From Actinomycetota bacterium (GTDB taxonomy: Bacteria > Actinomycetota > Actinomycetes > S36-B12), in contig DMPC01000199.1 in the NCBI GenBank assembly GCA_003456155.1, forward strand, positions 11,710 through 17,308: 5,599 bases of DNA, written 5' to 3'. The notes beneath the pieces were generated by a model, which saw only the letters and a program-made list of their open reading frames with translations, had not been told where the DNA came from and searched no databases. Each line of letters starts with the position of its first letter. Position 1 is the stretch's first letter. Made by a program: the position numbers and the translations under genes. This document shows, piece by piece, positions 1-5,599 of the stretch.

Positions 1-1364
1 GCCTCCGACACCTGGCGGATGGCGTAGGGGAACTCCTCACGCGAGGGGAGAACCGGCAGAAGTGCACGCTCCGCGAGCGCTCCGTGACCGATCTCCCGAC
101 GCTTCGGGGAGCCCACGCGGCCGGTCTCCCCGGTCGAGTAGGGCGGGAAGTTGTAGTTGTGCATGTAGCGCTTGCGGTTGTCCGGGTTCAAGGTGTCGAG
201 CTGCTGCTCCATCCGGAGCATGTTCAGCGTGGTGACGCCCAGGATCTGGGTCTCCCCCCGCTCGAACAGCGCCGATCCATGGACGCGCGGAAGGACATCC
301 ACCTCTGCTCCGAGCGTGCGGATGTCGGTGAGGCCCCGGCCGTCGATGCGCACCTTCTCGCGAAGGACGCGATCGCGCACGACCTTTTTCGTGACGGAGC
401 GGATCGCTGCAGAGACCTCCTTCTCGCGGCCGGCAAACTCAATGGCCACCTCGGCCTGGACGACCTTCTTGATGTCGTCGAGGCGGGCCTCGCGATCAGC
501 CTTGCTGACGATCTGCATCGCCTCGCGGATGTCCGCGATCGACAGACGCTCGACGGCGTCGTAGACGTCCGGCTGGTAATCGGGGAAGAGCGGGAAGTCA
601 GCGGTGGGCTTGGCCGCCGCCTGCGCCAGGGTGATCTGCGCCTCACACAGCGCGCGGATGAAGGGCTTGGCAGCATCGAGGCCCTGTGCGACGACGTCCT
701 CGGTCGGTGCGGTCGCACCACCGGCGATCAGCTCGATCGTGCGGTCGGTTGCCTCAGCCTCGACCATCATGATGGCGACGTCGTCGCCGGCGATACGGCC
801 AGCGACGACCATGTCGAACACGGCCTCCTCGAGCTGGGCGTGCGTCGGGAAGGCCACCCACTGCCCACGGATGAGGGCCACGCGGACACCACCCACCGGG
901 CCGCTGAAGGGCAGGCCCGCGATCTGAGTCGACGCCGAGGCTGCGTTGATGGCGACCACGTCGTAGAGATCCTGCGGGTTGAGTGCCATGACGGTGATGA
1001 CGACCTGCACCTCGTTCCGCAGACCCTTGGTGAAGGTCGGGCGGAGCGGTCGGTCGATGAGACGGCACGTGAGGATGGCGTCCTCGGACGGCCGCCCCTC
1101 GCGCCGGAAGAAGGAGCCGGGAATTCGGCCGACGGAGTACATCCGCTCCTCGACATCCACCGTGAGCGGGAAGAAATCGAACTGATCCTTGGGCTGCTTG
1201 CCCGCCGTCGTGGCGGAGAGAAGCATGGTGTCGTCGTCGAGATAGACGGCGACAGAGCCCGCTGCCTGCCGCGCGAGGCGGCCGGTCTCGAATCGGATGG
1301 TGCGGGTGCCGAAGGATCCGTTGTCGATCACGGCTTCGGCAGTTGAGATCTGGGTACCCTCCAC
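1..1364 (-). CDS. pnp: polyribonucleotide nucleotidyltransferase (PNPase), N-terminal part (partial)
   Basis: The first 454 codons are present and the gene runs off the left edge. PNPase is a trimeric 3'-5' exoribonuclease that degrades RNA with phosphate and can also add nucleotides. Actinobacterial members are often annotated as guanosine pentaphosphate synthetase I. The GTG start is fixed by AGGAGG 5 nt upstream and gives MEGTQIS, then the family block IDNGSFGTRTIRFETGRLARQ (13-33). The first RNase PH-like domain shows FDFFPLTVD (63-71), GRIPGSFFRREGRPSE (79-94) and RLIDRPLRPTF (102-112 region). A helical linker follows (around 250-340). The second RNase PH-like domain begins with RIDGRG and shows HGSALFERGETQ (362-373) and YNFPPYSTGETG...SPKRREIGHG (404-428). 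The catalytic aspartates of the second domain and the KH and S1 RNA-binding domains lie outside the window. The frame is open throughout; no frameshift is visible. Confidence 0.97.
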   Translation of the reverse strand, partial: MEGTQISTAEAVIDNGSFGTRTIRFETGRLARQAAGSVAVYLDDDTMLLSATTAGKQPKDQFDFFPLTVDVEERMYSVGRIPGSFFRREGRPSEDAILTCRLIDRPLRPTFTKGLRNEVQVVITVMALNPQDLYDVVAINAASASTQIAGLPFSGPVGGVRVALIRGQWVAFPTHAQLEEAVFDMVVAGRIAGDDVAIMMVEAEATDRTIELIAGGATAPTEDVVAQGLDAAKPFIRALCEAQITLAQAAAKPTADFPLFPDYQPDVYDAVERLSIADIREAMQIVSKADREARLDDIKKVVQAEVAIEFAGREKEVSAAIRSVTKKVVRDRVLREKVRIDGRGLTDIRTLGAEVDVLPRVHGSALFERGETQILGVTTLNMLRMEQQLDTLNPDNRKRYMHNYNFPPYSTGETGRVGSPKRREIGHGALAERALLPVLPSREEFPYAIRQVSE

Positions 1365-1369
1365 GGGTG

Positions 1370-1375
1370 CCTCCT
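1370..1375 (-). promoter_or_regulatory. ribosome binding site of pnp
   Basis: The minus strand reads AGGAGG here, a perfect Shine-Dalgarno core, 5 nt before the GTG at 1364. It fixes the pnp start, which is not an ATG; the nearby ATG at about 1383 is out of frame and has no such site. Confidence 0.8.
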
Positions 1376-1560
1376 GTTCGCATTGGCGGACAGGGGCGCA
1401 GGGGCTGGGCGACCGGTGGCGGTCTTCGATCGAGGCCCACGGGTGCGCCCTGACGGACGATCCCGGAGGTCACTACCGAGGACCGACGACTGGCGCGCAG
1501 TTCGCGACGCCCCGGATCCGGTACATGTCTGGTGTGAGCTGCCTTGCTATGCAGTTGTGG

Positions 1561-1596
1561 GTCGCCGCCGGGCACGCCTCGTGGCGGCCCGGCGAC
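1561..1596 (-). promoter_or_regulatory. rpsO-pnp intergenic hairpin (processing site or attenuator)
   Basis: Seven nt after the rpsO stop the minus strand folds into a long GC-rich hairpin. GTCGCC (1596-1591) pairs with GGCGAC (1566-1561), GGGC (1590-1587) with GCCC (1573-1570), and CGCC (1586-1583) with GGCG (1578-1575) around an ACGA loop. The only interruptions are a single bulged T (1574) and a 3-nt GGC bulge (1569-1567). No T run follows, so it does not look like a classical intrinsic terminator. In E. coli and Streptomyces the rpsO-pnp spacer carries a hairpin cut by RNase III, and this element occupies the equivalent place. The rest of the 239-nt spacer shows only a CCGGATCCGG palindrome (1512-1521) and a short GACCG/CGGTC stem (1411-1424); I see no convincing promoter in it. 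Confidence 0.6.
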
Positions 1597-1603
1597 CTCG
1601 GGA

Positions 1604-1873
1604 CTACCGGCGCAGGCCGAGCTTCTCGATGATGGCGCGGTAGCGCTCGATGTCGGTCTTGGTGAGGTACGAGAGGAGCCGGCGACGCTGGCCGACGAGG
1701 ATGAGCAGACCACGACGGCTGTGGTGGTCGTGCTTGTGCTCCTTAAGGTGCTCCGTCAGATCCGAGATGCGCCGGGTCAGGAGAGCGATCTGGACCTCCG
1801 GGCTGCCGGTGTCCCCGGGCTTGGTGCCGTACTCGGAGATGATCTGCTGCTTGGTTGCTGCGTCGAGCGACAT
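1604..1873 (-). CDS. rpsO: 30S ribosomal protein S15
   Basis: A protein of 89 residues, the usual length for S15. It is a primary 16S rRNA-binding protein of the central (platform) domain and contributes to a bridge with the 50S subunit. The sequence is typical throughout: MSLDAATKQQIISEYG, DTGSPEVQIALLTRRI (21-36), the signature DLTEHLKEHKHDHHSRRGLL (38-57) with the RNA-contacting His/Ser/Arg residues, QRRRLLSYL, and the C-terminal EKLGLRR. The ATG at 1873 is where homology starts; no alternative in-frame start lies just upstream. The only Shine-Dalgarno-like sequence, GAGGA at 1891-1887, is 13 nt away, which is rather far, and lies in a potential hairpin. The gene is followed by a strong hairpin and pnp, the common bacterial order. 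Confidence 0.97.
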   Translation of the reverse strand: MSLDAATKQQIISEYGTKPGDTGSPEVQIALLTRRISDLTEHLKEHKHDHHSRRGLLILVGQRRRLLSYLTKTDIERYRAIIEKLGLRR

Positions 1874-1887
1874 GCGGGCAATCCATT

Positions 1888-1946
1888 CCTCGCCACGAGG
1901 GCGGTCTAGAGGTCACGAATCGCAGCGCTGTGCCAGCCCCACGACC
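1888..1946 (-). promoter_or_regulatory. structured rpsO leader: two stem-loops, the second covering the Shine-Dalgarno
   Basis: On the minus strand, GGTCGTGGG (1946-1938) can pair over nine positions with TTCGTGACC (1919-1911). The pairs include a G-U/U-G tandem next to a G-C pair. An inner hairpin GCTG-GCA-CAGC (1937-1927) fills most of the loop. Just downstream, CCTCG-TGG-CGAGG (1900-1888) forms a 5-bp stem that covers the GAGGA ribosome binding site of rpsO. A competing pairing of CGGTC (1947-1943) with GACCG (1906-1902) is also possible. S15 is known to repress its own mRNA in several bacteria by binding leader structures, and G-U/G-C elements are part of its rRNA site. The function here is inferred from the base pairing only. 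Confidence 0.4.
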
Positions 1947-1960
1947 GTCGGTGTGCCCCG

Positions 1961-1989
1961 AGGATATCAGGCGTGCATGGCTCCCCCAA
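1961..1989 (-). promoter_or_regulatory. candidate sigma-70-type promoter for rpsO
   Basis: On the minus strand, TTGGGG (1989-1984) and TATCCT (1966-1961) are separated by 17 nt, resembling -35 and -10 boxes of a housekeeping sigma factor. TTG is conserved in the first; T, A, T and the final T match in the second. Transcription would begin near A1954, giving a leader of about 80 nt before rpsO. The site sits just after the stop of the membrane protein gene, where an independent rpsO-pnp transcript would be expected to start. Matches are partial and the GC-rich background makes chance hits possible. Confidence 0.42.
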
Positions 1990-1996
1990 CCGCGCG

Positions 1997-3154
1997 TTAG
2001 GCCTCCTCTGCCCGCCGGGCCGCCACATAGGCCCGTCTCACGCACAGGGATGTCTCGAGATCGCGCCTGATGCGATCGTAGAAGTGCTCGCGATAGGCCC
2101 CATCGGTCGCCGTGTAGATCGTGACGTAGAAGCCAGCGAAGGCCCCCAGGAAGGCGGCCACCCGAAGCAGCGGAGCGGTGATGCCGTGATCTGATCCCAG
2201 CCCCACATAGGTGACGACATCCTCGAGACCCGCCAGCCATACCGTCTGGACCGGCAGCGAGATGGCGATCGCGCCGAACGCGACGAAGAACGCCCACACC
2301 ACCACAGCGAACAAGGTGACCTGCACCAGTTGCGCGACAGTCATCACCAGACCGATGTTGCGACGCTGGCGACGAGTCAAGGGAACGGGATCACCCAGAC
2401 CTGTCAGGCTGCCCGCGATCGCCGCCATCGGCGTGTCGCGGCACGCTGACACCACCTCATCATGGCCCGCCGACGACTCGATGAGCCTGATCTCACCCGG
2501 GACCCGGCCCACGATGAACGCGACCCCGAGGAGGGCGAACACCGCGATCACCAGCCACAAGGTCTGTGCGGACATGGTTCCGGCAACCTGCCAGACCTCG
2601 GTGTTGATGAACAGGAAGGTGATGATGACCAACATGAGCGGAAGGGCTCGCGTCGCCAGTCGATAGAGGTCGTAGAAGCCTTGGATCGTGTATCGGACCG
2701 CCCAGACTGCGAGGGGCAGAAGGGCGTACCGGGTGACGACCCACGCGATGACCAGGAGTACCAGCGATGTCGTCGCTGCGTCGAGGATGTCCAGGAGGTC
2801 CCCGTTGCTCACCAGCACGACGAGAGCGGGTATGACCACATAGGCAGCCAGGAAGGGCCACGACACGCGCGTGGGCAGGGACCGCCAAGAACGCCCGGCC
2901 CGCACGTTTCGCCCCGCGAGGACCAGCAGGACGATCGCCCCGAAGGCAAGGCCGCCGAGGGTCCACCACGGGCTGTCAAGGTCGACAGCTGACAACCCGA
3001 TCTGCAGGACGAAGGTGACGGCGAGGAACGGGGTCGCTCGAGTCCAGATATCCGTCGAGGACCGATAGTCCTCCACGAAGAAGGGAAGTCCGCGTCGGTA
3101 GAACCACCGCTCGGTAGCGGGCAGCTCGCTTGTCCCCCTGGGTCCGGAACTCAC
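1997..3154 (-). CDS. uncharacterised polytopic membrane protein (about 8 TM segments)
   Basis: A protein of 385 residues that I do not recognise as a named family. Hydrophobic segments lie near residues 40-57, 63-81, 97-117, 126-150, 168-186, 197-216, 267-298 and 325-348. Basic residues cluster at both ends (YRRG near 20, RRDLETSLCVRRAY near 363-376) and in the loops around 82-96, 153-169 and 217-266. This fits eight membrane spans with both termini in the cytoplasm. The N-terminal stretch WFYRRGLPFFVEDYRSS (17-33) and the cytoplasmic loop of about 50 residues before the seventh segment (217-266, with RRQRRN at 261-266) are the most distinctive parts. No enzymatic motif, signal peptide or transporter signature is evident. 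The GTG start overlaps the ribF TGA by 4 nt, so translation is probably coupled to ribF; the upstream GGGGGTG is only a weak ribosome binding site. The TAA stop is 123 nt before rpsO. A role in flavin handling would be a guess from position only. Confidence 0.88.
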   Translation of the reverse strand: MSSGPRGTSELPATERWFYRRGLPFFVEDYRSSTDIWTRATPFLAVTFVLQIGLSAVDLDSPWWTLGGLAFGAIVLLVLAGRNVRAGRSWRSLPTRVSWPFLAAYVVIPALVVLVSNGDLLDILDAATTSLVLLVIAWVVTRYALLPLAVWAVRYTIQGFYDLYRLATRALPLMLVIITFLFINTEVWQVAGTMSAQTLWLVIAVFALLGVAFIVGRVPGEIRLIESSAGHDEVVSACRDTPMAAIAGSLTGLGDPVPLTRRQRRNIGLVMTVAQLVQVTLFAVVVWAFFVAFGAIAISLPVQTVWLAGLEDVVTYVGLGSDHGITAPLLRVAAFLGAFAGFYVTIYTATDGAYREHFYDRIRRDLETSLCVRRAYVAARRAEEA

Positions 3155-4062
3155 GGCTGGCGCACCCCCAGCGCGGCGGCAGCCTCCGTGACGTCCCGCG
3201 CCATCTGGTCCACCAGGTCCTGCACGCTCGAGAACGTGGCCTGGCCACGCAGTCGCGCCACGAACTCGACCGTGACCGACTGCCCGTACAGGTCGAGATC
3301 GTCCCGACCGAGCACGTACGACTCGACCCGCCGCTCCAGGCCATCGAACTGCGGATTGGTGCCCACGGACACCGCCGCCGGAAGGCGCTCGTCACCCCGG
3401 ACCAGCCAGCCGGCGTACACGCCATCGGCGGGGATCGCGGGCGTCCCGTCCCAGCCGAGGTTGGCGGTCGGGTACCCGAGGTCGCGCCCCCGATGGTCGC
3501 CGTGGACAACCGTCCCCCGAAGGGCGTAGGGCCGACCCAGGACAGAAGCAGCCGCTGCCACGTCACCGGCCTCGAGCAGGGCACGGATGCGCGTGGACGA
3601 CCATCGCTCGCCGTCCGGGGCCCCGGCGAGCGCCACACCGGTAGCCGTGAATCCCCACTGCGATCCCTGCTCCTGCAGTGTCTCCAGCGACCCACGGGCC
3701 CCGCGACCGAACCGGAAGTCCTCCCCCACCACCACCGCACGGGCGCCACGTCGCTCCACGAGTTCCGCGCGAATGAAGTCCTCCGGGCTCATGCTCGCGA
3801 CCGATTCATCGAAGGACAGCACGTCGACACGATCGGCTCCCGCGGCCAGAAGCAGTTCGCGTCGCTGGTCCATCGACGCAAGGGTCGGCGGCGCCGCCCC
3901 CGCACCGACCACTGCCTGAGGATGCGGATCGAAGGTCAGAGCCACGAGCGGCACACCCCGTTCGTCCGCCTGGCGCCGACCCTCGTTGAGGAGCGCACGA
4001 TGGCCACGATGCACGCCGTCGAAGACGCCGATGCAGACGACGGATGGCGCGCTGTCGCTCAC
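3151..4062 (-). CDS. ribF: bifunctional riboflavin kinase / FMN adenylyltransferase (FAD synthetase)
   Basis: A protein of 303 residues that phosphorylates riboflavin to FMN and adenylates FMN to FAD. The N-terminal nucleotidyltransferase domain shows GVFDGVHRGH (12-21, the HxGH-like nucleotide site), TFDPHP (43-48), VVGEDFRFGRGARG (111-124) and SSTRIR (155-160). The C-terminal riboflavin kinase domain starts near 176 and shows GRDLGYPTANL (192-202, with the PTAN metal/ATP motif), DGVYAGW (213-219), SVGTNPQF (232-239) and RVESYVL (245-251, with the catalytic Glu at 247). The start is GTG with AGGGTG 5 nt upstream. A TAG in the same frame, 9 nt upstream, prevents any longer protein. The N-terminus is therefore shorter than in many actinobacterial RibF proteins, which begin with a W-R-G-containing segment before the first strand. 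The 55-nt gap to truB is too short for an FMN riboswitch. The stop overlaps the next start (GTGA). Confidence 0.95.
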   Translation of the reverse strand: MSDSAPSVVCIGVFDGVHRGHRALLNEGRRQADERGVPLVALTFDPHPQAVVGAGAAPPTLASMDQRRELLLAAGADRVDVLSFDESVASMSPEDFIRAELVERRGARAVVVGEDFRFGRGARGSLETLQEQGSQWGFTATGVALAGAPDGERWSSTRIRALLEAGDVAAAASVLGRPYALRGTVVHGDHRGRDLGYPTANLGWDGTPAIPADGVYAGWLVRGDERLPAAVSVGTNPQFDGLERRVESYVLGRDDLDLYGQSVTVEFVARLRGQATFSSVQDLVDQMARDVTEAAAALGVRQP

Positions 4063-4117
4063 GGCGTCACCCTATGCGCCACCCGTGATGCGACCGGACC
4101 TGAGCCTGCTTGAGACG

Positions 4118-5026
4118 TCATGACGAGAACACCGCGAGGTACGTCGGCCCCCGATCACCAGGGCCGGCCAGGGCCAACAGCCCGCCGTCGGGGTCCAGGA
4201 GCGCTGTCGTCTCCACGAGATCGCCGGACAGCAGCTCACGCAGCGGTCGGCCGTTCCTGACCCACGTCGCACCGGCGGCGTCGACGACGTGAAGGGGAAA
4301 GGAGGAGCGGGCCGCCACATCCAGGTCCGTCAGGAGTGCGCGAGGGTCGGGCGCGTCGACGATCTGCTCCAGGGGCCATGCATCCGACATGTGCCAGCCC
4401 CCGACCCTGGTTCGCCGGAGAGAGGTCAGGTGCCCTCCCACTCCGAGGCTGGCACCGAGATCCCTCGCGAGGGCTCGCACGTACGTACCCGTACTGCACG
4501 TGACCACCACCTCCAGGTCGATTGCTCCCTCGATGCGCGAGATGCCCACGACATCGAATCGCTCGACCACCACCCGCCGGGCGGAGAGCTGGACCTCCTC
4601 TCCAGCACGCACGCGCGCGTGCGATCGCTTGCCATCAACCTTGATGGCGCTGATCGCAGTCGGCACCTGGTCGATCTCGCCGGTCAGTGCAGAGACTCCC
4701 GCCAGGATCTGCGCATCGGACACTTCACCCAGGGCCGTCGGATCCGCGATGTGCAGGACGTCGCCCTCCCGGTCATCGGTCACCGTGGTGGCGCCCAGGC
4801 GGATCGTGGCCTCGTAATCCTTGCCCTGCAGGGCCAGGTGCCCGAGGAGTCGTGTGGCGCGTCCGACCCCCACAATCAGGACCCCCGTGGCCATGGGATC
4901 CAGCGTGCCGGCGTGACCGACCCGACGGGTGTCCATGGCCCGCCGAATCCGCCCGACGACACCGTGCGAGGTGATGCCCGTGGGCTTGTCGATGACGATC
5001 AGACCGCTGGGTCCCGCCCCGGTCAC
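4118..5026 (-). CDS. truB: tRNA pseudouridine(55) synthase TruB
   Basis: A protein of 302 residues that converts U55 in the T-loop of tRNAs to pseudouridine. The TruB catalytic domain starts at IDKPTGITSH (12-21). GHAGTLDPMATGVL (37-50) carries the catalytic aspartate, which I place at D43. KDYEATIRLG (69-78) holds the conserved active-site Tyr (Y71). VPTAISAIKVDGKR (121-134) and CSTGTYVRALARDLG (177-191) follow, the latter with the conserved Arg (R184). Residues from about 230 to the end match the position and size of the small C-terminal domain of actinobacterial TruB. One oddity is His at 136, where the KxxY(x)xAR block usually has Tyr. The start is GTG, overlapping the rbfA stop; GAGGAG lies 11 nt upstream at 5043-5038. 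The gene is followed by a 55-nt gap and ribF. Confidence 0.95.
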   Translation of the reverse strand: MTGAGPSGLIVIDKPTGITSHGVVGRIRRAMDTRRVGHAGTLDPMATGVLIVGVGRATRLLGHLALQGKDYEATIRLGATTVTDDREGDVLHIADPTALGEVSDAQILAGVSALTGEIDQVPTAISAIKVDGKRSHARVRAGEEVQLSARRVVVERFDVVGISRIEGAIDLEVVVTCSTGTYVRALARDLGASLGVGGHLTSLRRTRVGGWHMSDAWPLEQIVDAPDPRALLTDLDVAARSSFPLHVVDAAGATWVRNGRPLRELLSGDLVETTALLDPDGGLLALAGPGDRGPTYLAVFSS

Positions 5027-5460
5027 TCCGCTGCCTGCTCCTCATGCGGGTGACGGTAGGGATCGGCGTCTCCTGCAAAGGTCGCCTTCTCCGCCTGCTG
5101 ATGCACAGCGGCGTCCGCTTCGGCAGCCTGACGCAGGAGATCCTCGACATGCCGTGCGGTGTCGGGGATGGCGTCCGGGATGAATGCCAGCGTCGGGGTG
5201 AACTTGATCCCCGTCTGCCGGCCGACCTCTGATCGGAGGATTCCCTTGGCAGACTCCAGGGCCGCCGCCGTCGCAGCCCTGGCGTCATCGTCTCCGTAGA
5301 CCGTGTAGAACACCGAAGCCTCACGCAGGTCAGGAGTGACACGGACATCGGTCACCGTGATGAAGCCCAGACGAGGATCCTTCACCCGCATCTCGAGGGA
5401 CTCCGCCACGATCACCTTGATCCGGTCAGCAAGCTTGCGCTGGCGCGCCTCGCTCGCCAT
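5023..5460 (-). CDS. rbfA: 30S ribosome-binding factor RbfA
   Basis: A protein of 145 residues with one RbfA-type KH-like domain, roughly residues 5-112. RbfA binds the immature 30S subunit near the 5' region of 16S rRNA, helps late maturation, and is needed for growth in the cold in well-studied species. Recognisable blocks are the basic N-terminal helix (ARQRKLADRIK), DPRLGFITVTDVRVTPDL at about 28-45, the strand SVFYTVYG (49-56), LRSEVGRQTGIKFTP (75-89), and PDAIPDTARHVEDLL (95-109). The remaining ~35 residues form an Ala/Glu/His-rich tail without recognisable structure, common in actinobacterial members. The ATG at 5460 was chosen because it begins exactly where family homology begins and has AGGAAGG 7 nt upstream; a longer in-frame reading would run through infB. 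The TGA stop overlaps the truB GTG by 4 nt (GTGA), which suggests translational coupling. Confidence 0.95.
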   Translation of the reverse strand: MASEARQRKLADRIKVIVAESLEMRVKDPRLGFITVTDVRVTPDLREASVFYTVYGDDDARAATAAALESAKGILRSEVGRQTGIKFTPTLAFIPDAIPDTARHVEDLLRQAAEADAAVHQQAEKATFAGDADPYRHPHEEQAAE

Positions 5461-5462
5461 CG

Positions 5463-5599
5463 TCAGACCTTCCTGGGCTTCTCGCGCATCTCGAAGGTCT
5501 CGATGACATCGTCGACCTTGAGATCCTGGTAGTTGCCGAGGTTGATGCCGCACTCGAAGCCCTCCCGGACCTCCGTGACATCGTCCTTGAACCGACGCA
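5463..5599 (-). CDS. infB: translation initiation factor IF-2, C-terminal end (partial)
   Basis: Only the last 44 codons and the TGA stop are present; the gene continues beyond the right edge of the window. The visible peptide runs from RRFKDD through EGFECGI, NLGNYQDLK and DVIETFEM to KPRKV. EGFECG followed by a short loop and DVIE(x)FEM is the typical end of the last beta-barrel domain of bacterial IF-2, the part that binds the formyl-methionyl end of initiator tRNA. IF-2 is the cytoplasmic GTPase that places initiator tRNA in the 30S P site and promotes subunit joining; its GTPase domain lies outside this window. The stop codon is 2 nt upstream of the rbfA start, so the two are almost certainly cotranscribed. 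The identification comes from the C-terminal signature together with the rbfA-truB-ribF context. Confidence 0.93.
   Translation of the reverse strand, partial: RRFKDDVTEVREGFECGINLGNYQDLKVDDVIETFEMREKPRKV
5468..5474 (-). promoter_or_regulatory. ribosome binding site of rbfA
   Basis: The minus strand reads AGGAAGG here, inside the last codons of infB, 7 nt before the rbfA ATG. It supports the ATG at 5460 as the real start rather than any in-frame start further upstream within infB. Confidence 0.65.

Noticed and set aside
84..1346. Long plus-strand open frame (420 codons) opposite pnp
   Set aside because: Its product is rich in Asp, Arg, Gly and His with no family resemblance, and it lies exactly antisense to an unmistakable PNPase; open antisense frames are expected at this GC content.
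1512..1521. CCGGATCCGG palindrome in the rpsO-pnp spacer
   Set aside because: Ten-base palindromes of this composition occur by chance in GC-rich DNA, and it has no second copy or nearby operator-like context.
1530..1562. Separate pnp promoter after the hairpin (TGCATAGCA region)
   Set aside because: The extended -10-like sequence has no recognisable -35 element; a pnp promoter may exist in the spacer, but the sequence does not show one clearly.
1561..1596. Intrinsic terminator of rpsO
   Set aside because: The stem is strong, but the following bases are CCACAACTGC, with no T-rich tail, and pnp lies just downstream on the same strand.
1743..2297. Minus-strand frame of 184 codons crossing the membrane gene 3' end, the rpsO promoter and rpsO
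   Set aside because: It overlaps two well-supported genes in another frame, and its product is a frame-shifted shadow of both.
3130..4113. Plus-strand open frame of 327 codons opposite ribF
   Set aside because: It mirrors ribF on the other strand, its product is low-complexity and Arg/His rich, and no ribosome binding site or family motif is visible.
4063..4117. Possible FMN riboswitch or promoter before ribF
   Set aside because: The gap is only 55 nt, lacks the conserved riboswitch elements, and TAGGGT has no acceptable -35 partner 16-18 nt upstream.
5461..5553. Longer rbfA start with 31 extra residues
   Set aside because: The extension is infB coding sequence read out of frame; RbfA homology begins at the ATG at 5460, which has its own ribosome binding site.

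Overview
The window is a piece of the conserved translation and RNA-metabolism cluster of a high-GC Actinomycetota genome. All genes lie on the minus strand, so transcription runs from high to low coordinates: infB (3' end only) > rbfA > truB > ribF > unnamed membrane protein > rpsO > pnp (5' part only). The assignment to Actinomycetota rests on the strong GC bias, frequent GTG starts (truB, ribF, the membrane protein gene and pnp), and the actinobacterial character of the S15, PNPase and RbfA sequences. I cannot name a genus.

Region 5599-3151 is a tightly packed block. infB and rbfA are 2 nt apart, rbfA and truB share a 4-nt GTGA overlap, a 55-nt gap separates truB from ribF, and ribF overlaps the next gene by another GTGA. 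The block links translation initiation (IF2), 30S maturation (RbfA), tRNA U55 modification (TruB) and FMN/FAD synthesis (RibF). The gene at 3154-1997 encodes a protein of 385 residues with about eight membrane segments. I do not recognise it, but it is coupled to ribF.

Region 1996-1365 is where regulation is most visible. The 123 nt upstream of rpsO contain a plausible sigma-70-type promoter. They also contain two consecutive potential stem-loops, the second of which covers the rpsO Shine-Dalgarno sequence. The 239-nt rpsO-pnp spacer contains a strong imperfect hairpin 7 nt after the rpsO stop, without a following T run, and ends in a good Shine-Dalgarno sequence for pnp. The rpsO-pnp pairing is widespread in bacteria; S15 autoregulation and RNase III processing of such operons are known in other species.

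The plus strand carries long open frames, but they are shadows of the minus-strand genes. I see no mobile element, CRISPR array, tRNA, rRNA or signs of horizontal transfer. The window is mostly ordinary housekeeping sequence. The points worth a second look are the rpsO leader, the rpsO-pnp hairpin and the uncharacterised membrane protein.
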